Shown one piece after another: positions 43,195-51,168 of a stretch of 64,000 bases of DNA. Position 1 is the first letter of the stretch, and each line of letters opens with the position of its first letter. Location: NCBI GenBank assembly GCA_033765235.1, contig JANRIG010000020.1, positions 252,242-316,241 of the forward strand. The letters run 5' to 3'. A program made the translations under genes and the position numbers. The notes beneath the pieces were generated by a model, which did not search any database, was not told the DNA's origin, and saw nothing but the letters and a program-made list of their open reading frames with translations. This stretch comes from JANRIG01 sp033765235. Lineage in GTDB: Bacteria > Bacteroidota > Bacteroidia > Cytophagales > UBA9547.

Positions 43195-44748
43195 TTATGT
43201 TTGAGTAATGGTGTTGGTTTGCGACAAAAAATGTTGCCAGCTTTTGAGCTTATCGCCCTTAAGCACTCTTGGGAATTTATTTTGTCCGCCCTCTTTGCCT
43301 TGCATTTTGAGCCATTGGTAAAAAATATGCGAAGGCAGCACTTCTACAAATATCTCTGCCAATGCTTCTATGCGCTCTGTCTTGTAGTCATCATTGAGCT
43401 CTTTGAGGTATTGGTCCAATGTATTTTTTAGCAAATTAATATTTACAGTGTCGTCGCTGGCTATGTGCCACCGGTGTGCAAATCTGCCATTGTAGCTTTC
43501 GCCAAACACTGTAAATTCTTTGATACCAATATTTAATTTTTCTTGGGTGAGTATGATGGCTCTGTTCATATTATCTACTGATAAATGTTCGCCACAAAGG
43601 CTCAAAAATTGTTTTGTACGCCCACTGATAATTATTTCAGCATTTTTCACATCTGTAAATTTTACCACATCTCCTATAAGATATCGCCATGCTCCGGCTA
43701 CAGTGGTGAGCAGTAGGGCATATTCTTTGCCTTGCTGCACTTGGTCTAGCAATAGCGCTTGCGCACCGGGTAGTATCTCGCCATCCTCGTCAAAATTGTG
43801 TTCGTCAAAAGGAACAAACTCAAAAAATATTCCATTGTCTATCAGCAGTTGCATATTTTTATTTTTTTCAAATTGCAACGCCACAAAGCCTTCTGATGCC
43901 AAATAGGTTTCTATGTATACCAATGGCTTGCCCAGCAGTTTTTCAAAAGCATTTTTGTAAGGTTCAAATGCTACACCTCCATGAGCATATACTTGCAGGT
44001 TAGGCCAAATGTCATGGATATTGTTCAAGCCATGCACTTTTATAATGCGCTCAAAGAGTAGCAACATCCATGCCGGCACCCCTGCCACATAGCCCATGTC
44101 CCATTCGGGTGCTTTTTGGGTTATTTTGTCTAGTTTCGACTGCCAATCGCGGGTTTTGGCTATTTTTTTGCCGGGTTTGTATATATAATGCACCCAAAAT
44201 GGCAACTTACCCGTCATGATACCGCTCAAGTCGCCTTCGTAATAATGGCTTTTTTTGAATAGGTCTGTGCTTCCTCCCAGCATGAGCACCCCTTTGGTAA
44301 GTATATCTTTGGGGTCACAAAAATTTTGCAAGGTTACCATCTGCTTCACTCCTCCGTTTTTTATGGCAGCATGCATATCTCTGGTGATAGGTATGTGCTT
44401 GCTCGACGATTCTGAAGACCCTGAAGTAAGTGCAAAATATTTTACAATACCCGGCCAGCAAATGTCTTTTTCACCTTTGAGGGTACGATGCCACCATTCT
44501 TTATATATCTTGTTGTAGGTATGTATGGGTATATTTTCCTTAAAAATTTTATGAAAATAATTTTTTTCGTGCGAAAAATTAAACGCATTGCGTATTACTT
44601 CAAAATGGTAATATTTACCAAATTCTGTATTGCGTGCTTTTTTTAGAATTTTTTTTAACTCCGACTTTTGCACCTCAAATGCAGTTTTGGGCTGTTTGAG
44701 TTTAGTGACAAGTACACTCTTTTTTAACAATTCACCTAATATAGGCAT
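43195..44748 (-). CDS. GH3-type acyl-acid-amido synthetase
   Basis: A 517-residue member of the GH3 (auxin-responsive) adenylating family. The ATP-binding motif I is YFALTSGSSESSSKHIPIT, VYAHGGVAFEPYKNAF follows, and LASEGFVALQ with YLIGDVVKFT are the later conserved motifs; the C-terminal domain contains HRWHIASDD. In plants these enzymes join amino acids to jasmonate or auxin. Bacterial members are common in Bacteroidota and mostly uncharacterised. It lies 38 bases behind dxs and 15 before a LysE exporter, so an amino-acid conjugate might be made and exported; this is inference. Confidence 0.9.
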   Translation of the reverse strand: MPILGELLKKSVLVTKLKQPKTAFEVQKSELKKILKKARNTEFGKYYHFEVIRNAFNFSHEKNYFHKIFKENIPIHTYNKIYKEWWHRTLKGEKDICWPGIVKYFALTSGSSESSSKHIPITRDMHAAIKNGGVKQMVTLQNFCDPKDILTKGVLMLGGSTDLFKKSHYYEGDLSGIMTGKLPFWVHYIYKPGKKIAKTRDWQSKLDKITQKAPEWDMGYVAGVPAWMLLLFERIIKVHGLNNIHDIWPNLQVYAHGGVAFEPYKNAFEKLLGKPLVYIETYLASEGFVALQFEKNKNMQLLIDNGIFFEFVPFDEHNFDEDGEILPGAQALLLDQVQQGKEYALLLTTVAGAWRYLIGDVVKFTDVKNAEIIISGRTKQFLSLCGEHLSVDNMNRAIILTQEKLNIGIKEFTVFGESYNGRFAHRWHIASDDTVNINLLKNTLDQYLKELNDDYKTERIEALAEIFVEVLPSHIFYQWLKMQGKEGGQNKFPRVLKGDKLKSWQHFLSQTNTITQT

Positions 44749-44786
44749 ATTATGAGCAAAGGTTTGCTATGAGCCGACAAAAATAA

Positions 44787-46706
44787 TTAAACTTTTACAT
44801 AATTTCCTATTAATGCTTTGGCTTCATGACAAATTCTGTGTTTGTCAATACCACATTCGGCATATAGCTCTTGCTGTTCGCCATGCTCTATCACTTTGTC
44901 GGGCAGGCCAAGGCGTTTTACTTTGCTTGAATAGTCATGGTCTGCCATGAACTCAAGTATGGCGGAGCCAAATCCTCCTTGCAGGCATCCGTCTTCTACT
45001 GTGATTATTCTGTCATAATGTTGAAAAATATGGTGCAGCAAATTTATATCAAGAGGTTTTGCAAAGCGCATGTCATAGAGTGCAGCAGATATACCTTCTT
45101 TTGATAGCAAGGTTACAGACTCCAGTGCTTGATTGCCAATGTGTCCGATGGTCAAAATAGCGATATCTTCTCCGTTGCATATTTTTCTGCCTTTACCTAT
45201 TTCTATCTTTTCAAACGGGGTATTCCAATTTGGCATCACACCTTGTCCTCTGGGGTACCTGATGGTAAAAGGTTGTGGGGTAAGGGTGGCTGTGTACATA
45301 AGGTTGCGCAGCTCTGCCTCATTCATAGGTGCACTCACTATCATATTGGGCAAGCAGCGCATATAGGCTATATCATAGGCTCCATGATGGGTAGGTCCAT
45401 CGGCACCTGCAAGTCCTGCCCTATCCATACAAAATACTACATGCAGATTTTGCAGACATACATCATGTATCACTTGGTCATATGCACGCTGCATGAAGCT
45501 GGAATATATGTTGCAAAACGGCAGCATGCCTTGCACCGCAAGTCCTGCACTGAAGGTGACAGCATGCTGCTCTGCTATGCCTACGTCAAAAGCTCTGTCG
45601 GGCATTTCGCGCATCATGATGTTGAGCGACGAACCTGTGGGCATGGCAGGAGTAATACCTATAATTTTGTCATTGTTGCGGGCAAGTTCCACCATGGTAT
45701 GACCAAATACATCTTGGTATTTAGGCGGCTGAGGTGTGTCATAGGTGCGCTTTTGCAACTCGCCGGTGATTTTGTCGAACTGTACACCCGGGGCATGCCA
45801 CAGGGTAGGGTTGCCTTCCTCAGCATATTTGAACCCTTTTCCTTTAGTAGTAACACAATGTAATATTTTAGGACCGTTTATATTTTTAAGGTCATTCATT
45901 ACGGCTATCAAGTGATGCACATCATGCCCATCTACAGGACCAAAATATCTTATATTTAAAGATTGAAACAGATTGCTTTGGTGAAGCAGTGCTCCTTTGA
46001 GTGTGTGCTCTATCTTGGCTGCAATGGCTTGCGCATTGTGCCCAAATTTGCTGAACTTGCCTAATAGCTTCCATACATCTTCCCGTATTTTGTTGTATGT
46101 TTTGGAGGTAGTGATATCTGTAAGATAGTCTTTGAGCGCACCTACATTAGGGTCTATGGCCATACAGTTGTCATTGAGCACTATAAGCAGGTTGGTATTG
46201 GATACTCCTGCATGGTTCATGGCTTCAAAAGCCATGCCGGCGGTAAGGGCACCGTCGCCTATCACAGCTATGTGCTGTCTGTTTTTTTCACCTTTGTATG
46301 CAGAGGCTACGGACATGCCCAATGCAGCTGATATAGAGGTGGATGAATGACCTACACCAAATGCATCATATTCACTTTCTGAACGTTTTGGAAAGCCTGA
46401 TATGCCTTTGTATTTTCTATTGGTATGAAATATATCTTTGCGACCGGTAAGTATTTTGTGGCCATATGCTTGGTGACCTACATCCCACACTAATAGGTCG
46501 TGAGGGGTGTCAAATACATGATGGAGGGCTACTGTGAGCTCTACTACACCCAAGCTGGCTCCAAAGTGACCTCCATATACCGACACATTGTCAATTATAT
46601 ACTGCCTAAGCTCATTGCACAACTGATTTATGTCTTCGTTTTTGAGTTTTTTTACATCTTGCGGCGAATGTATGGATTGAAGTAACTGACCTTGGCTTAC
46701 AAGCAT
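44787..46706 (-). CDS. dxs: 1-deoxy-D-xylulose-5-phosphate synthase
   Basis: A 639-residue thiamine-diphosphate enzyme that starts the MEP isoprenoid pathway from pyruvate and glyceraldehyde 3-phosphate. Visible parts are GGHFGASLGVVELTVALH, the ThDP motif GDGALTAGMAFEAMNHAG...NDN, the central DRAGLAGADGPTHHG with its key residues, and a C-terminal transketolase-like domain (TVEDGCLQGGFGSA). Full length. A later enzyme of the same pathway, ispE, is coded at 48380-49195. Probable first gene of dxs-GH3-lysE. Confidence 0.96.
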   Translation of the reverse strand: MLVSQGQLLQSIHSPQDVKKLKNEDINQLCNELRQYIIDNVSVYGGHFGASLGVVELTVALHHVFDTPHDLLVWDVGHQAYGHKILTGRKDIFHTNRKYKGISGFPKRSESEYDAFGVGHSSTSISAALGMSVASAYKGEKNRQHIAVIGDGALTAGMAFEAMNHAGVSNTNLLIVLNDNCMAIDPNVGALKDYLTDITTSKTYNKIREDVWKLLGKFSKFGHNAQAIAAKIEHTLKGALLHQSNLFQSLNIRYFGPVDGHDVHHLIAVMNDLKNINGPKILHCVTTKGKGFKYAEEGNPTLWHAPGVQFDKITGELQKRTYDTPQPPKYQDVFGHTMVELARNNDKIIGITPAMPTGSSLNIMMREMPDRAFDVGIAEQHAVTFSAGLAVQGMLPFCNIYSSFMQRAYDQVIHDVCLQNLHVVFCMDRAGLAGADGPTHHGAYDIAYMRCLPNMIVSAPMNEAELRNLMYTATLTPQPFTIRYPRGQGVMPNWNTPFEKIEIGKGRKICNGEDIAILTIGHIGNQALESVTLLSKEGISAALYDMRFAKPLDINLLHHIFQHYDRIITVEDGCLQGGFGSAILEFMADHDYSSKVKRLGLPDKVIEHGEQQELYAECGIDKHRICHEAKALIGNYVKV

Positions 46707-46785
46707 TTATATGATTTAGTAAAATAAAACGTAAATTTATATGTAATTTTTGGTGTTATATAACATTATTTTTAAAATAGTAAGC

Positions 46786-46793
46786 TACATTTG
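46786..46793 (+). promoter_or_regulatory. purE: Bacteroidota -7 element for purE
   Basis: TACATTTG fits TAnnTTTG and lies 28 bases before the purE ATG. Confidence 0.55.
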
Positions 46794-46820
46794 TAATATA
46801 ATAACTGAAAATAATATAAA

Positions 46821-47336
46821 ATGTTGAAGAATGTAGGTAAAGAGGCTAAAGTAGGTATTATCATGGGTAGCTCATCAGACTTGTCTATCATGAAAGAAGC
46901 TGCAGAAGTACTGGACAAATTAGATGTGAGCTATGAACTCACCATTGTATCTGCACACCGCACACCCCATCGCATGTTTGAGTATGCAGAGAATGCCGAA
47001 AAGAGAGGGCTGAATGTAATCATTGCCGGTGCAGGTGGTGCGGCACATTTGCCGGGTATGGTAGCCGCCATATCAAACCTGCCGGTGATAGGTGTGCCTA
47101 TTAAGTCTCAAAACTCACTTGAAGGGTGGGACAGTATATTGTCTATTTTGCAAATGCCCGGAGGTGTACCTGTGGCTACCGTAGCACTCAACAGTGCCAA
47201 AAATGCAGGTATATTGGCTGCACAAATCATAGCCACACACGATAAGCAAACCGCAGATGCCCTCAAAATATTCAGAAGAGGACTGCGCGAAACTGTAGAA
47301 AAATCTATCAAAGAAATAGAAGAAAAGTTTGCGTAG
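46821..47336 (+). CDS. purE: N5-carboxyaminoimidazole ribonucleotide mutase
   Basis: A 171-residue class I PurE that converts N5-CAIR to CAIR in purine synthesis. IIMGSSSDLSIMKEAAEVLD, SAHRTPHRMFEYA with the catalytic His, and AGGAAHLPGMVAA are family motifs. Its partner purK is not adjacent. The stop overlaps the likely TTG start of a peptidoglycan amidase gene by 8 bases. Confidence 0.96.
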   Translation: MLKNVGKEAKVGIIMGSSSDLSIMKEAAEVLDKLDVSYELTIVSAHRTPHRMFEYAENAEKRGLNVIIAGAGGAAHLPGMVAAISNLPVIGVPIKSQNSLEGWDSILSILQMPGGVPVATVALNSAKNAGILAAQIIATHDKQTADALKIFRRGLRETVEKSIKEIEEKFA

Positions 47337-47886
47337 GATAATTATTAACATATTAATAATTATTTTCATTTATACTACTACCTATTCACAGCCATGCCCC
47401 GACAGCCTCAAAATATTACCCAATTTCATAAATTTTGGTCAAAAAGCACCTGACAGCTCTAGGAAAATAGATGTAATTATACTTCATTCCTCATTCTGCC
47501 CTGAGCGTGCAGATAGCTTTGCGCTGCCATGTATATTAAACTTATACAAAAAATATGATGTATCTGCACATTATATAATTACCCGCGAAGGTGTAGTGCA
47601 TCAGTTAGTTAACGAAGCTATTATATCATTTCATGGGGGCAAAGGTATATTGCCCGATGGCAGGCAAACCATAAATACGTCATCTATTGGCATAGAATTA
47701 ATAAATTCATACACAGGTATTTATACAGATTTACAGTATTGCTGCCTTAGCAAGTTGGTCAAAAATATTCAACAAAGGTACAAAATAAACCATATTGTGT
47801 GCCACAGCGATGTGGCCCCCTTGCGCAAAACAGACCCTTGGAACTTTGACTGGCTGCGGTTTTGGAATATGATTCAAGAAGAATAA
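47329..47886 (+). CDS. N-acetylmuramoyl-L-alanine amidase (amidase_2)
   Basis: A 185-residue exported zinc amidase. A signal peptide (RRIIINILIIIFIYTTTYSQ) precedes an amidase_2 domain. IILHSSFCPE gives the first zinc His, HYIITREGVVHQLV the core strand, SIGIELIN the catalytic Glu region, and IVCHSDVAPLRKTDPWNFDW the second His and the Asp. It cleaves the stem peptide from muramic acid. No ATG precedes the signal peptide in frame; TTG 47329 overlapping the purE stop is the plausible start. Confidence 0.88.
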   Translation: MRRIIINILIIIFIYTTTYSQPCPDSLKILPNFINFGQKAPDSSRKIDVIILHSSFCPERADSFALPCILNLYKKYDVSAHYIITREGVVHQLVNEAIISFHGGKGILPDGRQTINTSSIGIELINSYTGIYTDLQYCCLSKLVKNIQQRYKINHIVCHSDVAPLRKTDPWNFDWLRFWNMIQEE

Positions 47887-47931
47887 ACAATGTTACTTTT
47901 TATTACAAAATGCCCTATTTAAACTGTAAAA

Positions 47932-48390
47932 ATGAACGTTATTCCTTCAAAAATTGAAATCATAAATGAGGTAAATCTATTATTAACCCAAAAAATAGCA
48001 ACCCTATCCGCCCTTGCCAAAGAGGCGCAGGCAGCAGCCAACACTGAGCAAAAAAGCAGCATGGGTGACAAATACGAAACAGCAAGAGCTATGAGCCAAG
48101 CTACTGCCGATCAATATGCAAAGCAGCTATCAGAAGCACATCAAATGCAAGAATATTTTGCTGCTATCAAGTACAAAGATGTGTACACCATGGTAGCACT
48201 TGGTAGCGTGGTGAGGAGCAATATGGGGCTGTACTTTGTAGCTGTGAGCTTAGGCAAAGTGGCAGTACATGACACTGAGATAATGTGCATATCAGTACAT
48301 TCTCCTCTCGGACAGGCACTTATAGGCAAAAGTATAGCGCAAAAAATGGTGTTTAGAGGGGTGAGTTATGAAATAACAGCTATTTATTAA
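47932..48390 (+). CDS. GreA/GreB-like transcription factor
   Basis: A 152-residue protein whose N-terminal coiled coil contains SSMGDKYETARAMSQ, matching the tip of Gre factors where an Asp and a Glu coordinate catalytic Mg2+ in the RNA polymerase secondary channel. The C-terminal half (ALGSVVRSNMGLYFVAVSLG, SPLGQALIGKSIAQKM) is the FKBP-like Gre domain. Similar short Bacteroidota proteins are sometimes misnamed 3-oxoacyl-ACP synthase. Transcript cleavage or a Gfh-like regulatory action are both possible. It converges with ispE, and the two coding ends overlap by 11 bases. Confidence 0.8.
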   Translation: MNVIPSKIEIINEVNLLLTQKIATLSALAKEAQAAANTEQKSSMGDKYETARAMSQATADQYAKQLSEAHQMQEYFAAIKYKDVYTMVALGSVVRSNMGLYFVAVSLGKVAVHDTEIMCISVHSPLGQALIGKSIAQKMVFRGVSYEITAIY

Positions 48391-49195
48391 TTTGGGGAAT
48401 GTACAAAATTTTGCATCCTTGAAAATATTCGTCAATATTAACTTTATTTTCAAATATACCATACACTGCTGAGCCTGAGCCTGACATAGAGGCATACACA
48501 GCTCCCAATTCATACAATTTTTGTTTTATTGCTGCTATTCGAGGATGTAATAGGAACACCGAAGTTTCAAAATCATTTATCAAGGTGTCTTTCCATGATT
48601 TAATGTCTGTGGTTAATATTTTTGAAATACTATTTTTAGGTTTTGCAGGTGTTATTCCTGCATAGGCCATAGGTGTGGACACGTGAATATCAGGGCATAT
48701 GATATAAATGTGATAATTTTGAAGATTTATAGCTACACTTTCGAGCACATCGCCTTTTTGAGACCCTATTTTTGGCATGTTTTCTAAAAAAAACGCGCAG
48801 TCGCTGCCCAATTTTGCAGCATACTCATGCAATGTATCGGCGGTGATGCTGAGATGAAATATTTCATTGAGCATTTTGAGCACCCATGCACCGTCTGCCG
48901 AGCCTCCGCCCAATCCTGCACCCATAGGCACTATTTTGTGCAAATGAATATTTACCGCAGGTATATCATGGTATTGATTGATAATATTGAATGCTTTAGA
49001 ACAAATATTACTTTCAGCATTTCCGGGTATAGGTATTCCGGATATATGCATCTTATAATGAGATGCCTCTGTGATTTCAATTATGTCGCCGTAAGGCACT
49101 GGGTAAAAGCAGGTTTCAATGTTGTGATATCCATCAGCGCGCTTCTGTATCACATGCAAGCCTAAGTTTATCTTTATGCCTGGAAAGCCTATCAT
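48380..49195 (-). CDS. ispE: 4-diphosphocytidyl-2-C-methyl-D-erythritol kinase
   Basis: A 271-residue GHMP kinase of the MEP pathway. KINLGLHVIQKRADGYHNIET is the N-terminal substrate region, PMGAGLGGGSADGA the ATP-binding glycine loop, and SMSGSGSAVYGIF the C-terminal GHMP motif. The start ATG 49195 is chosen over a TTG at 49207 that would overlap dnaJ. It follows grpE-dnaJ on the same strand, separated by only 4 bases from dnaJ. Confidence 0.95.
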   Translation of the reverse strand: MIGFPGIKINLGLHVIQKRADGYHNIETCFYPVPYGDIIEITEASHYKMHISGIPIPGNAESNICSKAFNIINQYHDIPAVNIHLHKIVPMGAGLGGGSADGAWVLKMLNEIFHLSITADTLHEYAAKLGSDCAFFLENMPKIGSQKGDVLESVAINLQNYHIYIICPDIHVSTPMAYAGITPAKPKNSISKILTTDIKSWKDTLINDFETSVFLLHPRIAAIKQKLYELGAVYASMSGSGSAVYGIFENKVNIDEYFQGCKILYIPQINK

Positions 49196-49199
49196 GAGG

Positions 49200-50342
49200 C
49201 TACACAAAAAATTCTTTCATACGCTCAAAGAAGCTTTTATCGTTTTTGCCCGGGTTGGGGGCAAAGTTTTGTGAGTTTCTGAGTTTCTCAAGTATCATAC
49301 GTTCGTCGTTGGTAAGGTATTTGGGCACCCACAAGTTGATGTATATGAGCTGGTCGCCTCTGCCGTATCCATTCACATCTTTTACACCTTTGTCTTTGAG
49401 CCTGAGTATTTTGCCTCCTTGTGTGCCGGCGTCTATTTTTATTTTTACCTTTCCGTCAATGGTAGGCACCTCTACTGATGTACCGAGTGCAGCGTCTATA
49501 AAGCTGATATGCAGGTCATATATGATATTGTTGCCTTCGCGCTTTAGCAGTTCATTTTCTTCTTCTTCTACTACTATAAGCAGGTCGCCGGGGTATCCAC
49601 CGCGCTGTGGCACATTGCCTTTGCCGTTCATAGATAGTTGCATGCCTTCAGCAACTCCCGCAGGTATTTTTACTGATATTATTTCTTCATCTAAGGTGCG
49701 CCCCTCGCCTGCACACACTTCGCAACGCTCTATCACTATTTTGCCTTCGCCTTGGCATGTGCTGCAAGTGGTGGCACTCATCATTTGACCCAGCATGGTG
49801 TTCACTACTCTGCGCACTTGTCCGGAGCCGTTGCAAGTAGGACAGTTTTTATGTGAAGAGCCATTTTTGGCACCGTTTCCACCACATGCTCTGCAAGATA
49901 CGTATCTTTTAACCTTTATTTTTTTTTCTACACCATTGGTTACTTCTTCGAGGTTGAGCTTGAGCTTGATACGCAGGTCAGAGCCTCTGCGCTGCCTGCC
50001 ACCACCTCCTTGACCGCCAAAAAATGAGCCAAACGGACTTTCATCGCCAAATATACCGCCAAAGTGAGAGAATATATCTTCCATATTCATGCCACTGCCC
50101 CCGTTTGCTGATGCGCCTCCTACGCCCTGATGCCCAAATCTATCGTAGCGGCTTCGTTTTTCGCTATTGCTTAGTACATCATAGGCTTCTGCAGCTTCTT
50201 TGAATTTTTCTTCTGCCTCTTTATTGCCGGGGTTTTTATCGGGGTGGTATTGTATAGCCAGTTTGCGGTAAGCTTTTTTGAGTTCATCTTCGCCGGCGTT
50301 TCGACCTACTCCCAATACATCGTAATAATCTCTTTTTGCCAT
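49200..50342 (-). CDS. dnaJ: Chaperone DnaJ
   Basis: A 380-residue type I Hsp40. It has a J domain (1-~70, with YHPDKNPGN holding HPD), a Gly/Phe-rich linker (~75-115, FGSFFGGQGGGG), four CxxCxGxG zinc repeats (CRACGGNG, CPTCNGSG, CSTCQGEG, CEVCAGEG, ~150-220) and the C-terminal substrate-binding domains. It recruits and stimulates DnaK. It follows grpE by 21 bases; dnaK is not in the window. No HrcA/CIRCE operator was seen upstream of grpE. Confidence 0.97.
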   Translation of the reverse strand: MAKRDYYDVLGVGRNAGEDELKKAYRKLAIQYHPDKNPGNKEAEEKFKEAAEAYDVLSNSEKRSRYDRFGHQGVGGASANGGSGMNMEDIFSHFGGIFGDESPFGSFFGGQGGGGRQRRGSDLRIKLKLNLEEVTNGVEKKIKVKRYVSCRACGGNGAKNGSSHKNCPTCNGSGQVRRVVNTMLGQMMSATTCSTCQGEGKIVIERCEVCAGEGRTLDEEIISVKIPAGVAEGMQLSMNGKGNVPQRGGYPGDLLIVVEEEENELLKREGNNIIYDLHISFIDAALGTSVEVPTIDGKVKIKIDAGTQGGKILRLKDKGVKDVNGYGRGDQLIYINLWVPKYLTNDERMILEKLRNSQNFAPNPGKNDKSFFERMKEFFV

Positions 50343-50363
50343 TATATAAGGTTAATATTTATG

Positions 50364-50915
50364 TCAGTTGCCTATCACTACTTTGGCTACACGTATAAGT
50401 TTTTCATGAAGATAATATCCCTTTTCTATTTCATCTACTACCTTGCCTTTGAGTGATGGTTCTGGAGCAGGTATTTGTGTGATGGCTTCATGTATATCTG
50501 CATTGAAGTCTGCCCCTTTGGCATCGAGAGGTTTAAGCCCTTTAGCTTCCAAGGTTTTATTTAATTTGTTGTAAATAAGCAATATACCTTCTTTAAGCGT
50601 ATTTATGTCTTCTGCATGGTCAAATGTGGCAATGGCACGGTCAAAGTCATCTTTGGCAGGCAGTATGGCAAGTATGAGTTGCTCATTGGCAGCACCTATG
50701 AGCTCAATGCGTTCTTTTGCGGTGCGTTTTCTATAGTTGTCAAACTCTGCTGTGAGCCTGAGAAGTTTGTCTTTGAGCTCAGAAATTTCATTTTTGAGTG
50801 GTTCAATATCAGCACTATTGTCTGCCTGTATGTCAGGGTTTTCTAAAGTTTCTACGTTATCAGACGAGCTGTCATCTGCGTTTGATGTTTGAGCGGTTTG
50901 TTCTTCCATATTCAA
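50364..50915 (-). CDS. grpE: Nucleotide exchange factor GrpE
   Basis: A 183-residue GrpE. A Ser/Asp/Glu-rich disordered start (~1-35) is followed by a long coiled coil (EISELKDKLLRLTAEFDNYRKRTAKERIEL), a four-helix part and a C-terminal beta domain with VVDEIEKGYYLHEKLIRVAKVVIG, the DnaK-contacting signature. First gene of grpE-dnaJ-ispE. Confidence 0.96.
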   Translation of the reverse strand: MNMEEQTAQTSNADDSSSDNVETLENPDIQADNSADIEPLKNEISELKDKLLRLTAEFDNYRKRTAKERIELIGAANEQLILAILPAKDDFDRAIATFDHAEDINTLKEGILLIYNKLNKTLEAKGLKPLDAKGADFNADIHEAITQIPAPEPSLKGKVVDEIEKGYYLHEKLIRVAKVVIGN

Positions 50916-51138
50916 AATGGTTTTATTACAACATATACAATATAGTCAATAATCAAGCCATTGCATATGGGCGGTGTCAAAATGTCATTTATATTTATAT
51001 ACATGGCATATTTGGTGTTGTAATTATATATCAAAATTCGTATGATTACTAGTAATTTATTGGTTTGAAATATGGGCGTACAAAGTATATACAACCTAAT
51101 CACTCAAACATAATTTTATCATAATCACTCAAGTATAT

Positions 51139-51146
51139 TATTTTTG
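51139..51146 (+). promoter_or_regulatory. Bacteroidota -7 element for FAD/Fe-S dehydrogenase
   Basis: TATTTTTG fits TAnnTTTG and ends 23 bases before the ATG at 51169. Confidence 0.5.
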
Positions 51147-51168
51147 CAAAAAAATATTAATCCCATAG

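Noticed and set aside
45129..45863. 244-residue plus-strand frame
   Set aside because: It lies entirely opposite dxs, has no recognisable motifs and has atypical composition; a shadow frame.
50916..51168. CIRCE heat-shock operator upstream of grpE
   Set aside because: No TTAGCACTC-N9-GAGTGCTAA-like inverted repeat is present.
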